Assembly (NCBI RefSeq): GCF_011075055.1
Contig: NC_058141.1
Span: forward strand, 12,285,639-12,349,638
Reading direction: 5' to 3'
Length of the DNA stretch: 64,000 nucleotides
From: Mangifera indica
Taxonomy: Eukaryota; Streptophyta; Magnoliopsida; Sapindales; Anacardiaceae
Part shown: one piece after another, positions 26,504 through 37,591 of the stretch
Numbering within the stretch: position 1 is the first letter of the stretch
How the letters are laid out: every line of letters starts with the position of its first letter
Program-made: the position numbers and the translations under genes
Notes under the pieces: model-generated
What the model was told of the DNA's origin: nothing
Databases searched by the model: none
What the model saw: only the letters and a program-made list of their open reading frames with translations

Positions 26504-27599
26504 TTTAGGATTTAAGGAGTTAGCTGAGGAATTAGGATTTTGAGGATCGGAAGATGATGATGAGGAGGAGGGTTTTTGAGAGTAGCTTGTTATTGAAGCT
26601 GTTCAGGAGAGAGAGCCTCCTATTGACTATTAAACATTAAACCTCATATAAACCCATGACTCTGGTCTGCTTCATATTGGACTTAGTTTATGGTGGCAAG
26701 AGTCACGTGATGAACATGTGACATTGGTTTTGCTTTTTTTTTTTTTTTTTTTCAGTAGAAGTCCAAAGTGGTGTAGCAGACCACAGATAATCACTATGAG
26801 CAACAAGATTTAGAGGTTTTTTTTTTTTTTTTAATTGAATGATTCAAAGTTGTGTTTATAATTTTTTCGAAGAATAATTTAAATGATAAAAACACAGCAT
26901 CTAAACCACAACAAGCTTGAGAATTTGAAATCTATCAATCTAGAGTGTGAGGATAACTTTAAGATTGATTTCGAAATGATCAATATAATTACACAACATT
27001 TATCTACTAGTTTTGGAGTTATCTTTCTAGATTACATAAATTGGAATTGTTGGAGGCATGACTAACATATGAATGAACAAATTGATGCCTAATGGAAGGG
27101 AATAAACGAAAGATAGCAAAATCAACACAACCATGACTAAAAGGGAGAAGATCGACATGACAATGGTCAGGAGTGATGTAATCAACATGACGACAATTGG
27201 GGTGATGCAATTGTCACGAGGTAGAGCTAACAATTTCAAGAGTTATAACTACATAGATTTTACAGTTTATGAGTTTTTTTATTTTTTTGGTAATCTTTCA
27301 TATTTTTTTATACTCTCTGTGGAAAATATTATTTGGTCTTTACACAAAGTAAAAACAAGAATATCACTTCTATACATTAATATTAATTTGACCACTAAAT
27401 AAAATAAAAGAAATAAAATTATTACTGATATTAATTAATTTATTCTTCGATTTCAATCCAAACACGAAAAATTGTAAGAAAAGTTCATAATATGATTTCC
27501 ATGCATAATTTTGCAGTTTCTCTTATTGTTTCAATATTGTTTATTTTCAAGAACAAAAATGATACTCCAATCATCTGAATGGAGTCACTTTCATGACTC
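26504..27599. other. Upstream region of the GCK gene and AT-rich spacer
   Basis: It contains the likely 5' UTR and promoter of the minus-strand GCK gene and two long T runs (about 26731-26752 and 26818-26833). The remainder is AT-rich without recognisable features. Confidence 0.45.
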
Positions 27600-27783
27600 A
27601 ACACCTTCTTGTCCATTAGACTCCGGGCTTCTTTTCTTAACACAATAGCAACAATTAATGCAATAGAGCAACCAAAAAAAGAACCCTGAAAAGAACAAGA
27701 TCATATAAAAACCAGTAAATAAGAAGTAAACTATTCTGTCCACTCCGGCAGTTTTTGTTTCTGAACTCTTTCCCAAACTTCAT
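27600..27783 (-). pseudogene. PHO1-family phosphate exporter relic
   Basis: On the minus strand an ATG at 27783 opens MKFGKEF, the typical PHO1 start (SPX domain). One frame later the DNA reads QKQKLPEWTE, matching the usual ...VPEWxEA that follows. About 50 bases on, after a cag, it reads GSFFGCSIALIVAIVLRKEA then RSLMDKK. That resembles a membrane helix of the PHO1 EXS region, normally hundreds of residues downstream. No single frame joins these blocks, so this is a frameshifted, internally deleted remnant. The family exports phosphate into xylem. Identification rests on motif recall, not alignment. Confidence 0.5.
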
Positions 27784-28796
27784 CTTTACTTCGCAGTGTT
27801 TGTAAAAAATAGAGCCTCAGTTGATAGAAGAGAAAGGTTAATCTAAAACAAAAGGAGTAGAATTTTCACTATTCTCTATCTCAAGAATCAAGAAGAACAA
27901 GTGTAATAATGTAAGGTCTACCTCGGTTGCTCAGCCAATTCAATGAAATGAAACTGCCTTCAAAGGTGCACCGAAACCAAAGGTCTATAATTTCTGTGCC
28001 TTGCTTTCTTTATTCTTACTCCCCAAACCTTGATTTATAAACATTTAGGTGCCTGTGGTTAGTTGTGCTGGGCAATCCGTGTGGCCTTCACCAATCACAG
28101 CAATAATGTAGTTTCCTACTTGTCTTATTGGGTAGGTATAATTTCTTACTGTGGTCTTATGAACCACCGTAATCCATTGGCCAACTTTTTACTATTGGGT
28201 GACACGAATAAGGCTTTGAAGTCCAATCTCACATCATCAAGGACAGCCCGTGACTTATTGGTTTGAATTATGATTGCATTAAAACACATGATAATGAAAT
28301 AAATCAATTAAAACAAACCATACTCAACCAAATACAACCTGTTAATGAGAAAATCAATACAAAACAACCAAAGTATCTAATATATGAATGGTAAATATCC
28401 AAGTTTCAAGGACTCTCAATGATTTCCAAGCAAATAAATTAAAAAATGACCTCTTCTTCACAGTAAATTTGTCATTCAAAGGCTTCAATGCCATCTCTGC
28501 AATAAACATCACCACCCAGAGTAAAGAATCCGTAGCAGAATTACATTGTTATAAAAAACAAAAAAATCCTATCCACCAAGCTAATTTATAAAATGTGGGT
28601 GCTGAGAACCTCATTTAAATGAAGAAATCATTAAGATAGAATGAAAAAGGAAATGCATCATGCAATCAGTATTTCTACTATTAGAATCTGGCAAAGTTTA
28701 GATAGATAATTCCAAAAATAATATAGTTGATTCCTATTTCAAAACCATGTTTGGAGCTTCATTGCAAAGAAGCAGCTAGCATAATCGTTTAATCCA
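27784..28796. other. Spacer upstream of the PHO1 relic, 3' of bL32m
   Basis: The part next to the relic (to about 28070) may be its old 5' UTR and promoter. The rest is AT-rich and includes the likely 3' UTR of the minus-strand bL32m gene. No gene seen. Confidence 0.4.
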
Positions 28797-30166
28797 TCAC
28801 TCTTCCTTCCGCCTCTCTCCACTGCAACAAAAGAAGTGTGGCAACTTCACTCGACCGCAGCTCCTGCAATGATGTGGTAGATTATATTCTAGAATATATA
28901 TCAATCTAAATGTATTTACAAGCAAATTGAAATCTAAGTGCACTGAAAGCCTTGAAGATGTGATACTAATGAGTTCTTTGTATCACCCCTTAAACTACAG
29001 AAAAATCTATCTCTTTCTGAAAAAAAGCAAACAAGAATGTCCTCGGTTTAATAGAAGGCTCTTTTTGAGAAAAGTAAACATATCATTCTTAACATCTAGA
29101 GTATAGAGTGAGAGAATGTACATGAATTACTATAAATTGGATGAAAAGAAAGACTTTTTAATCCTATAGATTGGTTGACATAATAGAAGTCGTAAACAAA
29201 AATAAAATGGTATGGTAAATTTCAAGAGGCTGGCATATTACAGCAAACCAATTTAATTTTCCCCAAACAATGATCCGAACCTACCTAACCACATAACCTT
29301 ATATCAAATAGGTTACCTCAATAGATTAAACTCAATCCGAAACATCAAAAAAGAAACATGCAAACATTATTGGAAAAAACCTTACCTGCACCGAATAATC
29401 ACTGGAACAGGCTTCAAAGCTTTTGGTCCATTTCTTATGCCTTTCTTGTGGGGAGAAACCTGCATGATTGACAAAGCCATAAGAATCGCTTGACAGAAAT
29501 TTTATATAGAAAATCTTAAATTTTGTCTTTATGGGTAGAGGACCACGGACAAAGGACTATTCAGAATTATGCATATTTCAAGGGATAAAGTACATCCACA
29601 TTATAAAAATTTTCTTCAAAGCGCGCTATGATGATTGATAATCCACACCATCTAAAATAGCTTTGGTTTGCTCAATGCAATCTTAAAAATTGTATAAATC
29701 ATACAATCTGAACCCATCACCATAATAGATATTCACAAAAATCTAAAACCCTTAACCTAATGGATAATCATGCAATCTAAAACCCTAAATCTGATGGATG
29801 AATATCCCACCATATATAACCCATAAATCTCAAATCAATCCTGAAATTTAAAAAAAATTTCTATGACCAAAAATTAAGGTCAAACTCTCAGTTGACACAA
29901 AATGGAAAAGAAAAATTGTTTACCTTCTTTTTGGGGACAGCCATAAGTTCCATGGATCCGCCAAATGAGAAACTTGGGAATCCGAAACCGCTGCTGTTTT
30001 TTCCTTCCAAGATATCTGGTAAAACCAAAGGTGGAGATACAATAGGAGAACTGATAATTGAGTTCATCGGCGCAGGAAGGGCTGCGACGTGGGCCAACCG
30101 CATGAAGGATAAGGCGCATCCTGATTTAATCCCGGAGCTTTTTAGCACAGCCAGTCTTATTGCCAT
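28797..30166 (-). CDS. Mitochondrial ribosomal protein bL32m
   Basis: Three minus-strand exons: 30166-29924, 29459-29386 and 28863-28797, giving 127 residues. The first ~75 residues look like a mitochondrial presequence (MAIRLAVLKSSGIKSG). The conserved part begins MELMAVPKKKVSPHKKGIRN, the bacterial L32 N-terminal signature (AVPKKK-S--K---R). Then comes VIIRCRSCGRVKLPHFFCCS, the zinc-ribbon region. bL32 belongs to the large ribosomal subunit near the peptidyl-transferase domain. Cys-x-x-Cys is intact, but the second pair is an adjacent CC. The first ATG that starts the presequence was chosen; upstream in-frame codons lack an ATG. Confidence 0.87.
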
Positions 30167-30423
30167 CTTGATAACACTGCCAAGTGACTGCTGTTGCCTA
30201 ACACTGGTTTTTTCCTTAAGCAACGCATGATTGAAGCAATGCAATTTGGGGAGACGGGTTAGTGACAATTGTACTTGTGATAAAACCTGGGCTTTAAGTC
30301 ATAATCCAAAGGTTTTGGGCCCTCTTTATTGGATTTTTAATCCATATCAACAATTGCCGAAGATATTGATATGACCCACCTTTGTGTTTCAAAAAAAATG
30401 AGTACATTTATATTTTGAGTAAT

Positions 30424-30561
30424 GTTATATATATTTATTTTAGATATATAAATATATATATTTATATATGTTATTTTATTTTTAATTTAAAATTATATAA
30501 TTATATGATAATATATATAAATATGTATATATTTATATACGTAAAATAAGTATATATAATT
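30424..30561. repeat. Small MITE (family of 46548)
   Basis: The left arm ttatatatatttattttaga and the right arm (reverse complement ttatatatacttattttacg) pair, and both continue tatataaatata. The centre tttttaatttaaaattatat matches the core of the copies at 46548 and 59824. Confidence 0.55.
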
Positions 30562-30779
30562 TTATTGTTATAATTTTTTTATGAATTCTGATTTCGCCAA
30601 ATATAAGTATTACCTTGAAGTGTGAGGAGTCATGGGAACAACGGTATTGAAATAAAGTTGATAGCCTGCAGTTAGATGAGAGAGTTCCAAACTATGTATA
30701 CAAATTTGTTTATATAAATTGAGGTGATAGTTTTTAATTAAGTGATATGATTATTTAATTTTTGTTTCCCTTTAGTTTT

Positions 30780-31055
30780 TGCTTCGAGAGGAGGAGGCCA
30801 TCGGTTATGATGCTGAAGATGGCATTGGACATCTAGATACTAAACTTTAAGGGGAAACTGTCATTTTTTAAAATTTAAGTTATATGAAAACTTTTAGTTT
30901 TTAAAATTTAAGAGAGCAAAAAAAAATAAAATTTTAAGGAGTTAAAGTTTTATTAATTTTAATTGTTTATAGTTGAGTATTTGAGATTTTTAAAATTAAA
31001 AAGAAAAAACTTGAAAAATCAGGATAGTGTAAGTAGGAAATAGTCCTTTTGGCCT
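30780..31055. mobile_element. Truncated GGCCAAA-type element (right end)
   Basis: It ends in aatagtccttttggcc, matching the right ends of the elements at 36834 and 56113. Its interior aaactttaaggggaaact matches the subterminal block actttaggggaaaattttta at about 37370. The left terminus is not found. Confidence 0.45.
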
Positions 31056-31108
31056 GATATAAACTCAAAATATAATTTCAACAATTAAATGTACATTTCC
31101 ATGGCACC

Positions 31109-32368
31109 TTAATCCTTTGGCATCGACACCTGCCACACCTTAATCTCACCGTCCAGACTTCCACTAAATACGGAAACGGTTCCGTTTTGGCCATCTTCCA
31201 TGACTGCCGCCAACGTCTTCACTGGTTTCGTGTGGCCTTCCAAAATGGCCAAACAGCCGTACCTGCCGTCGTTACCTTGCTGCCAAATCCTGACCGTCCG
31301 ATCTGCTGAACCACTCATCAGCAAATCAGAGACGTTGATCAAACACAAAATTGCTTTACTATGACCTCGTAAAGCTTCCCTCACTACCATGTGATTCGCA
31401 CTGTCCTCTCTCTCCCACACCAAGATCGAACGGTCTCAAGCTCCGGAAAACAACACTGATCCGTCGTCGCTCAAGGCCAGAGCGTTCACGGCAGATTTGT
31501 GCTTCTCTAGAGTTGCTGTCAACCCGTACCGCTTTTCGTTAAAAGGTTTGGCCCAGACCCGAATCCGCTTGTCAGCAGATCCAGTGTAAACTGTTCCGTC
31601 AGCGGAAACCGCCACTGCGTTGACGGCGTCCTCATGCGCTCTAATAGACTCAGAACAACGGAGATCAGAGGTCTGCCATATTTTCAGGCTCTTGTCCCAA
31701 GAGACCGAAAAGATCAAATCGTCATCGACTGTTAGACCGGTTACGGCGTCAGCATGTTCAATCCAGAGCTTCCTCCTGTGACGCCGGACGTTGACGTAGT
31801 TCTTCGGAAATATAAAACGCCGCAAACGGTCGTTAACAGTAGGGAGAGTAGTTTCGAGATTGTGACGCTTTCTCGGCGTCAACTGCCACACTCGGATCTT
31901 GCCATCCTGATGAGCAGTGAAGATTTTTCCATTGCAGAAAGCAATAGACTTGACGGAGCCAGAGGAGGAACCGTCATTGTTAAACGTATCGAGATGGCTC
32001 CACGTGTTACGATCGTAGACGTTGATTTCGTGAGCGGAGGCGGCATAGAGTAGGCTTTGACGGATAGCGATGCAGCCGATCGGGTGCTTGGGCTTTGGCT
32101 TAAGTGAGGTTATGCAAACCTGAGAATATGAGAAGTTTGCAGTATCTTCCGATGAGATTTTTTGGAGGGAAGGAACGGAGGGCAGTGTTTGAAGCGAGAG
32201 GTTGCTTTGTAGGCTACTGTAGCTGGAGTCGCTTATCGACGTGGAACTTCCGGCAATATCGGAGGAGCTGCTGGTGTCCGAGAGTAAAGGTCTTTGACTC
32301 TTTGGAAATAGAGCGGTAGAATCGGTGGAGGTGGTGGTGCATATGGCTAACCATGACCGAACCTTCAT
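31109..32368 (-). CDS. JINGUBANG-like WD40 protein, interrupted by one stop codon
   Basis: An intronless gene of 420 codons. After a Ser-rich N-terminus (~1-90), seven WD40 blades are readable in one frame: IGCIAIRQSLLYAASAHEIN, then IFTAHQDGKIRVW, LIFSVSWDKSLKIW, VYTGSADKRIRVW, SILVWERED, LLMSGSADRTVRIW and VFSGSLDGEIKVW. This order and wording match the plant JINGUBANG group, where JINGUBANG restrains pollen germination. Codon 311 is TGA (31438-31436), between SVLFSGA and DRSILVWE, where the family has Cys. The frame continues perfectly for 108 further codons to TAA. As written, the protein would lose half of blade 5 and all of blades 6 and 7. It may be a nonsense allele or a base error. 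Confidence 0.85.
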
Positions 32369-33276
32369 GTTAATCTTTTTATGAAAAAAAATTAAAAAAA
32401 GCCTCTAAATGATCAAAATTCAAAGGGGCTGGAAGGTGAGGGGAAGAGTTATACGGGAACCTGAGAATAGACACAAGTAATAGAATCATGGCAGGTGGAT
32501 GAAGGTGAACGATTTGTCCGAGGTTATGATTGGACGTAAATGGTCATGCGTGTGCGGGCGTACTTGGAAGGTACAACAAATCAAGGGCAGTATAGTAAAC
32601 TAGAAAACTGATAAGTGGGATCCACATATAATAGGATTTTTGCCTAAAGAAATTAAAGACGAAAAGAGAAATTTTCTTGCAGTCGAAGCAAAAAAAAAAA
32701 AGGCAAATTTGGAATACCGATCAATTCTTCTAAGTTTTGGACTTTGTTGCTTGTCCTATTATCAAGTTGGATCTCTTGTGGGTAAAGGTTTTAGCCGGGC
32801 AGATAATCGGGAATTAGATAGGTTCTAAGAAATGCTTGTCTTTTGTCCTTAAATTTGAACATATCTATTATCAATCACTATGAGTTATGCTAAATTATGG
32901 AGAGTTTATGAATTTAAGTAACAAAAGCAGGCTTCCGGAGATACTAAAACTACAAGCTAAGCCTCTACCAGCAATCCAATCCAAGATTCTGATTGAGAAG
33001 AATCGATGATGTTAACTCCCTTATACGTACACTCCAGCGCAGCTTTTTTTGTGCTTTCCTTGTTGAAAGTTATTTTCCCGAGAAAATTTCTTTATCTAAA
33101 TGGGCCGGCCTGTCCAATCTAGTTTTATACTGTACCGACCCATTTATGCATTCTCCAGGGTCATAATAGTCATTGCTCGTCAACTGCACCAGATAACTCC
33201 TTGCTGTGTTTTCTCGATTTCTCACTGAAGTTTAATTAGTTTGGTAACTCGATTATCGCCGAATTCGAAGTCAAAG
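32369..33276. promoter_or_regulatory. Shared upstream region of two divergent genes
   Basis: The WD40 gene starts leftward at 32368 and the small membrane protein gene rightward at 33277. Both promoters must therefore lie in these ~900 bases. I see no open frame with family resemblance and cannot assign individual elements with confidence. Confidence 0.45.
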
Positions 33277-33618
33277 ATGGGGAGAATGTCGACATACTTC
33301 GGAATGACACTTGCGGTCTTCGTCTTCTGGTCGTCCATGGACAGATTCCATGTATGGTACGCCCTCTATCAGGACGAAAAGGTTTATTCTCCATCTTAAT
33401 ATTATTAATCTCTTCTTCTTTGACTTGTTACTGTTAGTTTTTTAAACATATCCCTCATATTTATTTTACCCAATTCGATGAAAACCCTAGAGACATTTAC
33501 GTGTTGACTAATTTTATTTGTTTTGATGTTTCAGCAAGAGAGGCTGGAAAAAGAAGCGGAGAGCAGGAGAGTGAGAGAAGAAGTGCTTAATAAAAACAAA
33601 CACAAGGATGCTCTGTAA
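33277..33618 (+). CDS. 62-residue single-pass membrane protein
   Basis: Two exons, 33277-33381 and 33535-33618, join in frame to 62 residues. The first ~24 residues are hydrophobic and aromatic (STYFGMTLAVFVFWSSM), then comes a short loop, then a strongly charged helix (QERLEKEAESRRVREEVLNK). The intron has good GT and CAG borders. This looks like a small plant organelle or ER membrane subunit, but I do not recognise the family and assign no function. The first ATG is followed by a second in-frame ATG three codons later, so either could be used. Confidence 0.72.
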
Positions 33619-34718
33619 TTCCGTTTGTATCGTTCCTCATTTTGTTTCAATTAATGAGTTTTCGCATAAGCACCATGTGTACTGTAAGTTCATGCCATAA
33701 TTTTTATCAACACTGATGAAATTTTTGTTTAATTGCTTTTTATTTTCTCAATGGGTTTACAATTACATTCTTATCTCAGTGAATCGGAAAACACTTCTAT
33801 GTGAATTTTGTAGAATTAAACTGTGAACTTCTGTTTGTTTGAGCGCTATGATATGTTCTGAATCTCTAGGTTTCATTTTTCATACGACTAAATAGAGAAC
33901 ATGGAGTTCCCCCTCACGCATTTTGTATGCATTGCTTATGTTCTTGTGGGCTGCAATGCATCATACCATGCTTCCAAATCAAATACAATCTGGTTACTCG
34001 ATATTAGCTAACCATGGTACAGCATTTCCCAGCAACCGTTCTAGTTGTTCTGGCTACCAAGATTTAGGGTCCAGCAGCATTCCCCACTCTCCGGTTCAAT
34101 ATTTATTCAACCTGTAAGAATGATAGGGGGATTCTGAAACTGAAAAGACTGAAAGAAATTGAAACCTTTGCTGTACTTGCAAGTGTAATTGCACGGTTAG
34201 TTGCCTAAGGTAATTTGATTTGGTGTTGAAAAAATGCCTGCTTGTGTTGTACAATTCATCTTTAGCATCTCTTTACTGCATGTTTGTTAAGCAGTCAAGC
34301 AAAGTTACAGTTGCCAATCATCGACTCGCACTATGAGGGGCAGATTGCTTGCCTTTATTTAGAATTTCTTAAGTAAAGATGCCCTGCAGTTAGTCCATTT
34401 ATTACATATCTCTGATTTGATCCATAGACATATATGCAAGCATTTTCATTCATAGAATTTAAGTGGAGATTTTTTTCATGACTTGTGTTTGATGTTTGCA
34501 CACCATAGTATTGCAAATGGTCGGTCAATGACAGCAGGGATGAACTTGAACAACGCCATCCGGTTATATCTAAGCTGAATTCCTATTGTGAGAGAACAAA
34601 AAAAAAAAAAAATCTGAATGCAAATATCACAAAGGGTTAACATGTTACTAGAATAAAATCAAACAGTTTCATTTCCCGTTTATTTGATTTATGCATTCAT
34701 AATATTCAACTTTTCTTG
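33619..34718. other. 3' UTR and spacer
   Basis: The 3' UTR of the small membrane protein gene runs into AT-rich DNA ahead of the protease relic. An A run lies at about 34601-34613. No gene seen. Confidence 0.4.
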
Positions 34719-35541
34719 ATGGATACAAAGAAATTCTTACTGGTGGGTTTGTCGCTGGTTCTGGTTTTTGGCTTGACCGAACATTTTAATTACCATGAGA
34801 GTGACTTGGCATCCAAAGAGAGTCTCCGGGACTTTTATGAGAGATGGAACCACCACAGACTGTCGCTTGACTTGAAGTGAAAACAAACAAAGGCTTTTCA
34901 ATGTCTTCAAGCAGAATCTGAATCATATTCACAAGGTGAACCAAATGGATAAGCCTTACAAGTTGAAGCTCAGCATCTATTGATTGGTGGAAGAAAGGAG
35001 CAGTCACCGGTGTCAAGAACCAAGGCAAATGTGCTTACAATTCAAAGTACATAATCAGGAAATGTTACTGTCAATAATGTTTGGCTCTTTCCTCAGTTTC
35101 CATCTCTTAAATGTTTAGATTGCACAAGACAAGTACGGTTATTCAAAACGGCAAATTTTACATGCTTAGTAAAACTATTGATGTGCCAAACCACAAGATC
35201 ATGATAAAATTGAAAATGAGATGAAGTTTACATTGTTAAATCATTTCAGGCAAATTTTAGTATCATCTACTTATTGCTATTTGTAGATTCTCAATCCCCC
35301 TCTTCCTCAAAAAGAAAGGGGAAACAAATCCAGAATTAATTTCTCCACCATTGTCCATTTAATATAATAGGAAGCTGTTGGTCATTTTCAACTGTGGTTG
35401 CAATGGAGGGCAATAACAAGATCAAAAGGGTGAGTTACGGTCATTGTCTGAGCAAGAGCTGGTTGACTGCAACAAAGACAACCAAGGTTGTGAATTCTGA
35501 TGGGGTGTAATGGAGAAAGCACTTGACTTCATTGCACAAGG
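34719..35541 (+). pseudogene. CEP/vignain-type papain protease relic
   Basis: An ATG opens MDTKKFLLVGLSLVLVFGLT, a signal peptide, then ESLRDFYERWNHHR, the start of an I29 prodomain. A TGA follows at 34878. In another frame come RLFNVFKQNLNHIHKVNQMD and KPYKLKL, still prodomain. Then DWWKKGAVTGVKNQGKC, mature-enzyme sequence, appears directly; the rest of the prodomain is missing. After ~340 bases that look like a retained intron (about 35032-35370), the DNA reads GSCWSFSTVVAMEG, including the active-site Cys. A further frameshift precedes LSEQELVDCNKDNQGC and a TGA. The His/Asn half is absent. The family comprises KDEL-tailed endopeptidases of dying tissue. The copy is clearly dead. Confidence 0.82.
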
Positions 35542-36833
35542 ATAAACTCTAGTTCAGTGGATTTATATATATTAACTTGGGTTTTCTGTTAATCAAGCTC
35601 GTGTTTCCATTCCAGGAGGAAAATCGTCCAGGAAATTATATGGTTAAAACAGAACAGTTGTTTTCCATTGTCTATTGTTTTATGCAATAATTTGGATCTG
35701 AATAAACGTGTTTGTAGTGAAATGGGCCAATCTGAGTCCATGGCCAAACTTCTGTGAAACAAAAAATAAGCAGGTCTGGACATTGGGCTAGGTTTTGGGT
35801 AAATTTGACAAATTAAGATTGGCCCATTTAATGCTGAATCTGAGTAAAGCAAAATAGTATGATTTTCAAAAATATAAATTGATATAGAATTAGTTAATAA
35901 GAAAATGAAGAGATGGGAACAGAGGAATTAAAAAATAAAACAAACAAGGTAGGCAGCCGTACAACTTCTTTTTCCAAAGTTCTCTGGAATCCAAGTAACC
36001 AAATTGTTTTTGCTCCTTGGGTTTCAAAACAAGTTGGTGATTAGATTAGATTAATAAGACGGGTCCAAGCGGCCAACCGTGTGGCCTTGTTTAGCTAAAA
36101 AGGGCCCTGAGCCACGCACGCAGGCCACAGTTTCCATGCTTCCTCCCGCCATATCTTTGACCATACAAACCCGTCAAAACACAACCCAATTTCCAAATCA
36201 AACACTACTTAACAAAATTACAAGAAAAAAAAAATCACACCTGGGGAAACGACAACACAAATCCTGTTAACAGCCTTGATCTGGGTTATTTTACTGATAA
36301 TTTTAATCATCTTAATTAAACTGGTGTATTTGTTTGTACGATTACTTCTCTTAAACAAATGATAAATGGCCATAAGCCACCACCTTGTGCTTTGCAAGTT
36401 TCAAACAGTCAAGGTTGAAGAAGTGGCCCATGTTCCGGATTCCAGGAAGAGCATCCGAAGATAGCTACATTAATAAATGGCTACAGAGAGAGCGGGACCG
36501 GTCGTCCTGTCTTGCATTGCATGGTTGTGGACTGGCCCATTGTCAGCAATATAATTTTGCATATTGACACCAACAATACGAGGTTCAACTGTGGAAATAT
36601 GGAAAAAAAAAAAAGAATAGACGAAGATAACGTGGACAGCATCAGGCGGTCCACGTGTCAAAACCCCATAACATCAAGGGAAGGGCATAAAGGAGAGGTG
36701 ACCAGAGAGAGACAGAAAAAGAGAAGCTACAGAAGGAAGCATTAAATTGGGTGATGATAAAGATAGTGCATATAACAGTGAAATGTCAAGAGCCAACTGT
36801 GGAGAGTTATGATGAATGGCGACATAAGGAAAA
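35542..36833. other. Spacer
   Basis: AT-rich DNA between the protease relic and the Mutator-like element. No family-like open frame, RNA gene or clear repeat seen. Confidence 0.45.
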
Positions 36834-37591
36834 GGCCAAAGGACTATTTTCCACGCAAGTTTATTTGCTATCCCAAAATTATATATGTGAAATTTAAAAA
36901 ATTAAAAATTTTATTTATTTATTAAAAATTTTAGTTAGAATTAAAATTAAAATAATATTTTAACAAAAAAAATTAAAATTTTATTATGTTTATTCTCTCA
37001 ATTTGAAAATCTCATAAATCTCCCTCACCTAAAGTTTGAAAAATAAAAATTTCTCTCTTAGAGTTTATAAATCATTATCGAATATAGTAAACTTCACCGT
37101 CTCTGATAGCATCAACTCTCCTTTTTGACTTGACTCTCTCTGCCAATTACTTCTCAGCCACTAGTGAAGACTAATTTCTCTGACAAAAACGAAATTGTCA
37201 TAATTGAATTATCTTTGTCTCAGACGAAGACGCTCTGACAAAGACGATTTCCTCTTCGTCGGAGGAATTAGCCTTTGTGGTGGCTAGAAAGTGATCAACA
37301 AAGAAAGTCAAGCCAAAAAGGAGAGTTGACACCACCGGAAATGCCATCTCTGGCAACATTTGCAAACTTTAGGGGAAAATTTTTATTTTTCAAACTTTAG
37401 GTAATGAGAAATTATGATTTTTAAGCTGTGAGGAGCAACTATAATAAAACTTTATATTTTTAAAATTTTTTATTAAATAATTATTTTATCTCTATCATAA
37501 TTAAGATTTTTAAAAAATAAGTGAGATTTTGAGTTTTTTAAATCTTGTGACTTTGAAATAACCCTTAAACTTGGGGTGATATCCTTTGGCC
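36834..37591. mobile_element. Non-autonomous Mutator-like element with 9-bp target duplication
   Basis: The left end ggccaaaggactattttcc pairs with the right end gatatcctttggcc (reverse complement ggccaaaggatatc). The nine bases outside each end are taaggaaaa (36825-36833) and taagaaaaa (37592-37600), an 8/9 match. A 9-bp target duplication is the hallmark of Mutator-like transposons. The 758-bp interior is AT-rich at both ends, with a central block of gacgaagacg/tcttcgtcgg sequence and no transposase. Confidence 0.72.

Larger units (their letters stand above)
30167..31108. other. Spacer between bL32m and WD40 gene
   Basis: It holds the bL32m promoter on the left, one MITE, a truncated GGCCAAA-type element on the right, and the 3' UTR of the minus-strand WD40 gene. 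No coding region seen. Confidence 0.45.

Noticed and set aside
27591..27776. 61-codon minus-strand frame with a hydrophobic middle
   Set aside because: It begins with TTG and has an in-frame stop just upstream; it is an out-of-frame reading of the PHO1 relic.
29892..30230. 112-codon open frame on + strand
   Set aside because: It is antisense to exon 1 of bL32m, lacks family resemblance and has no splice context.
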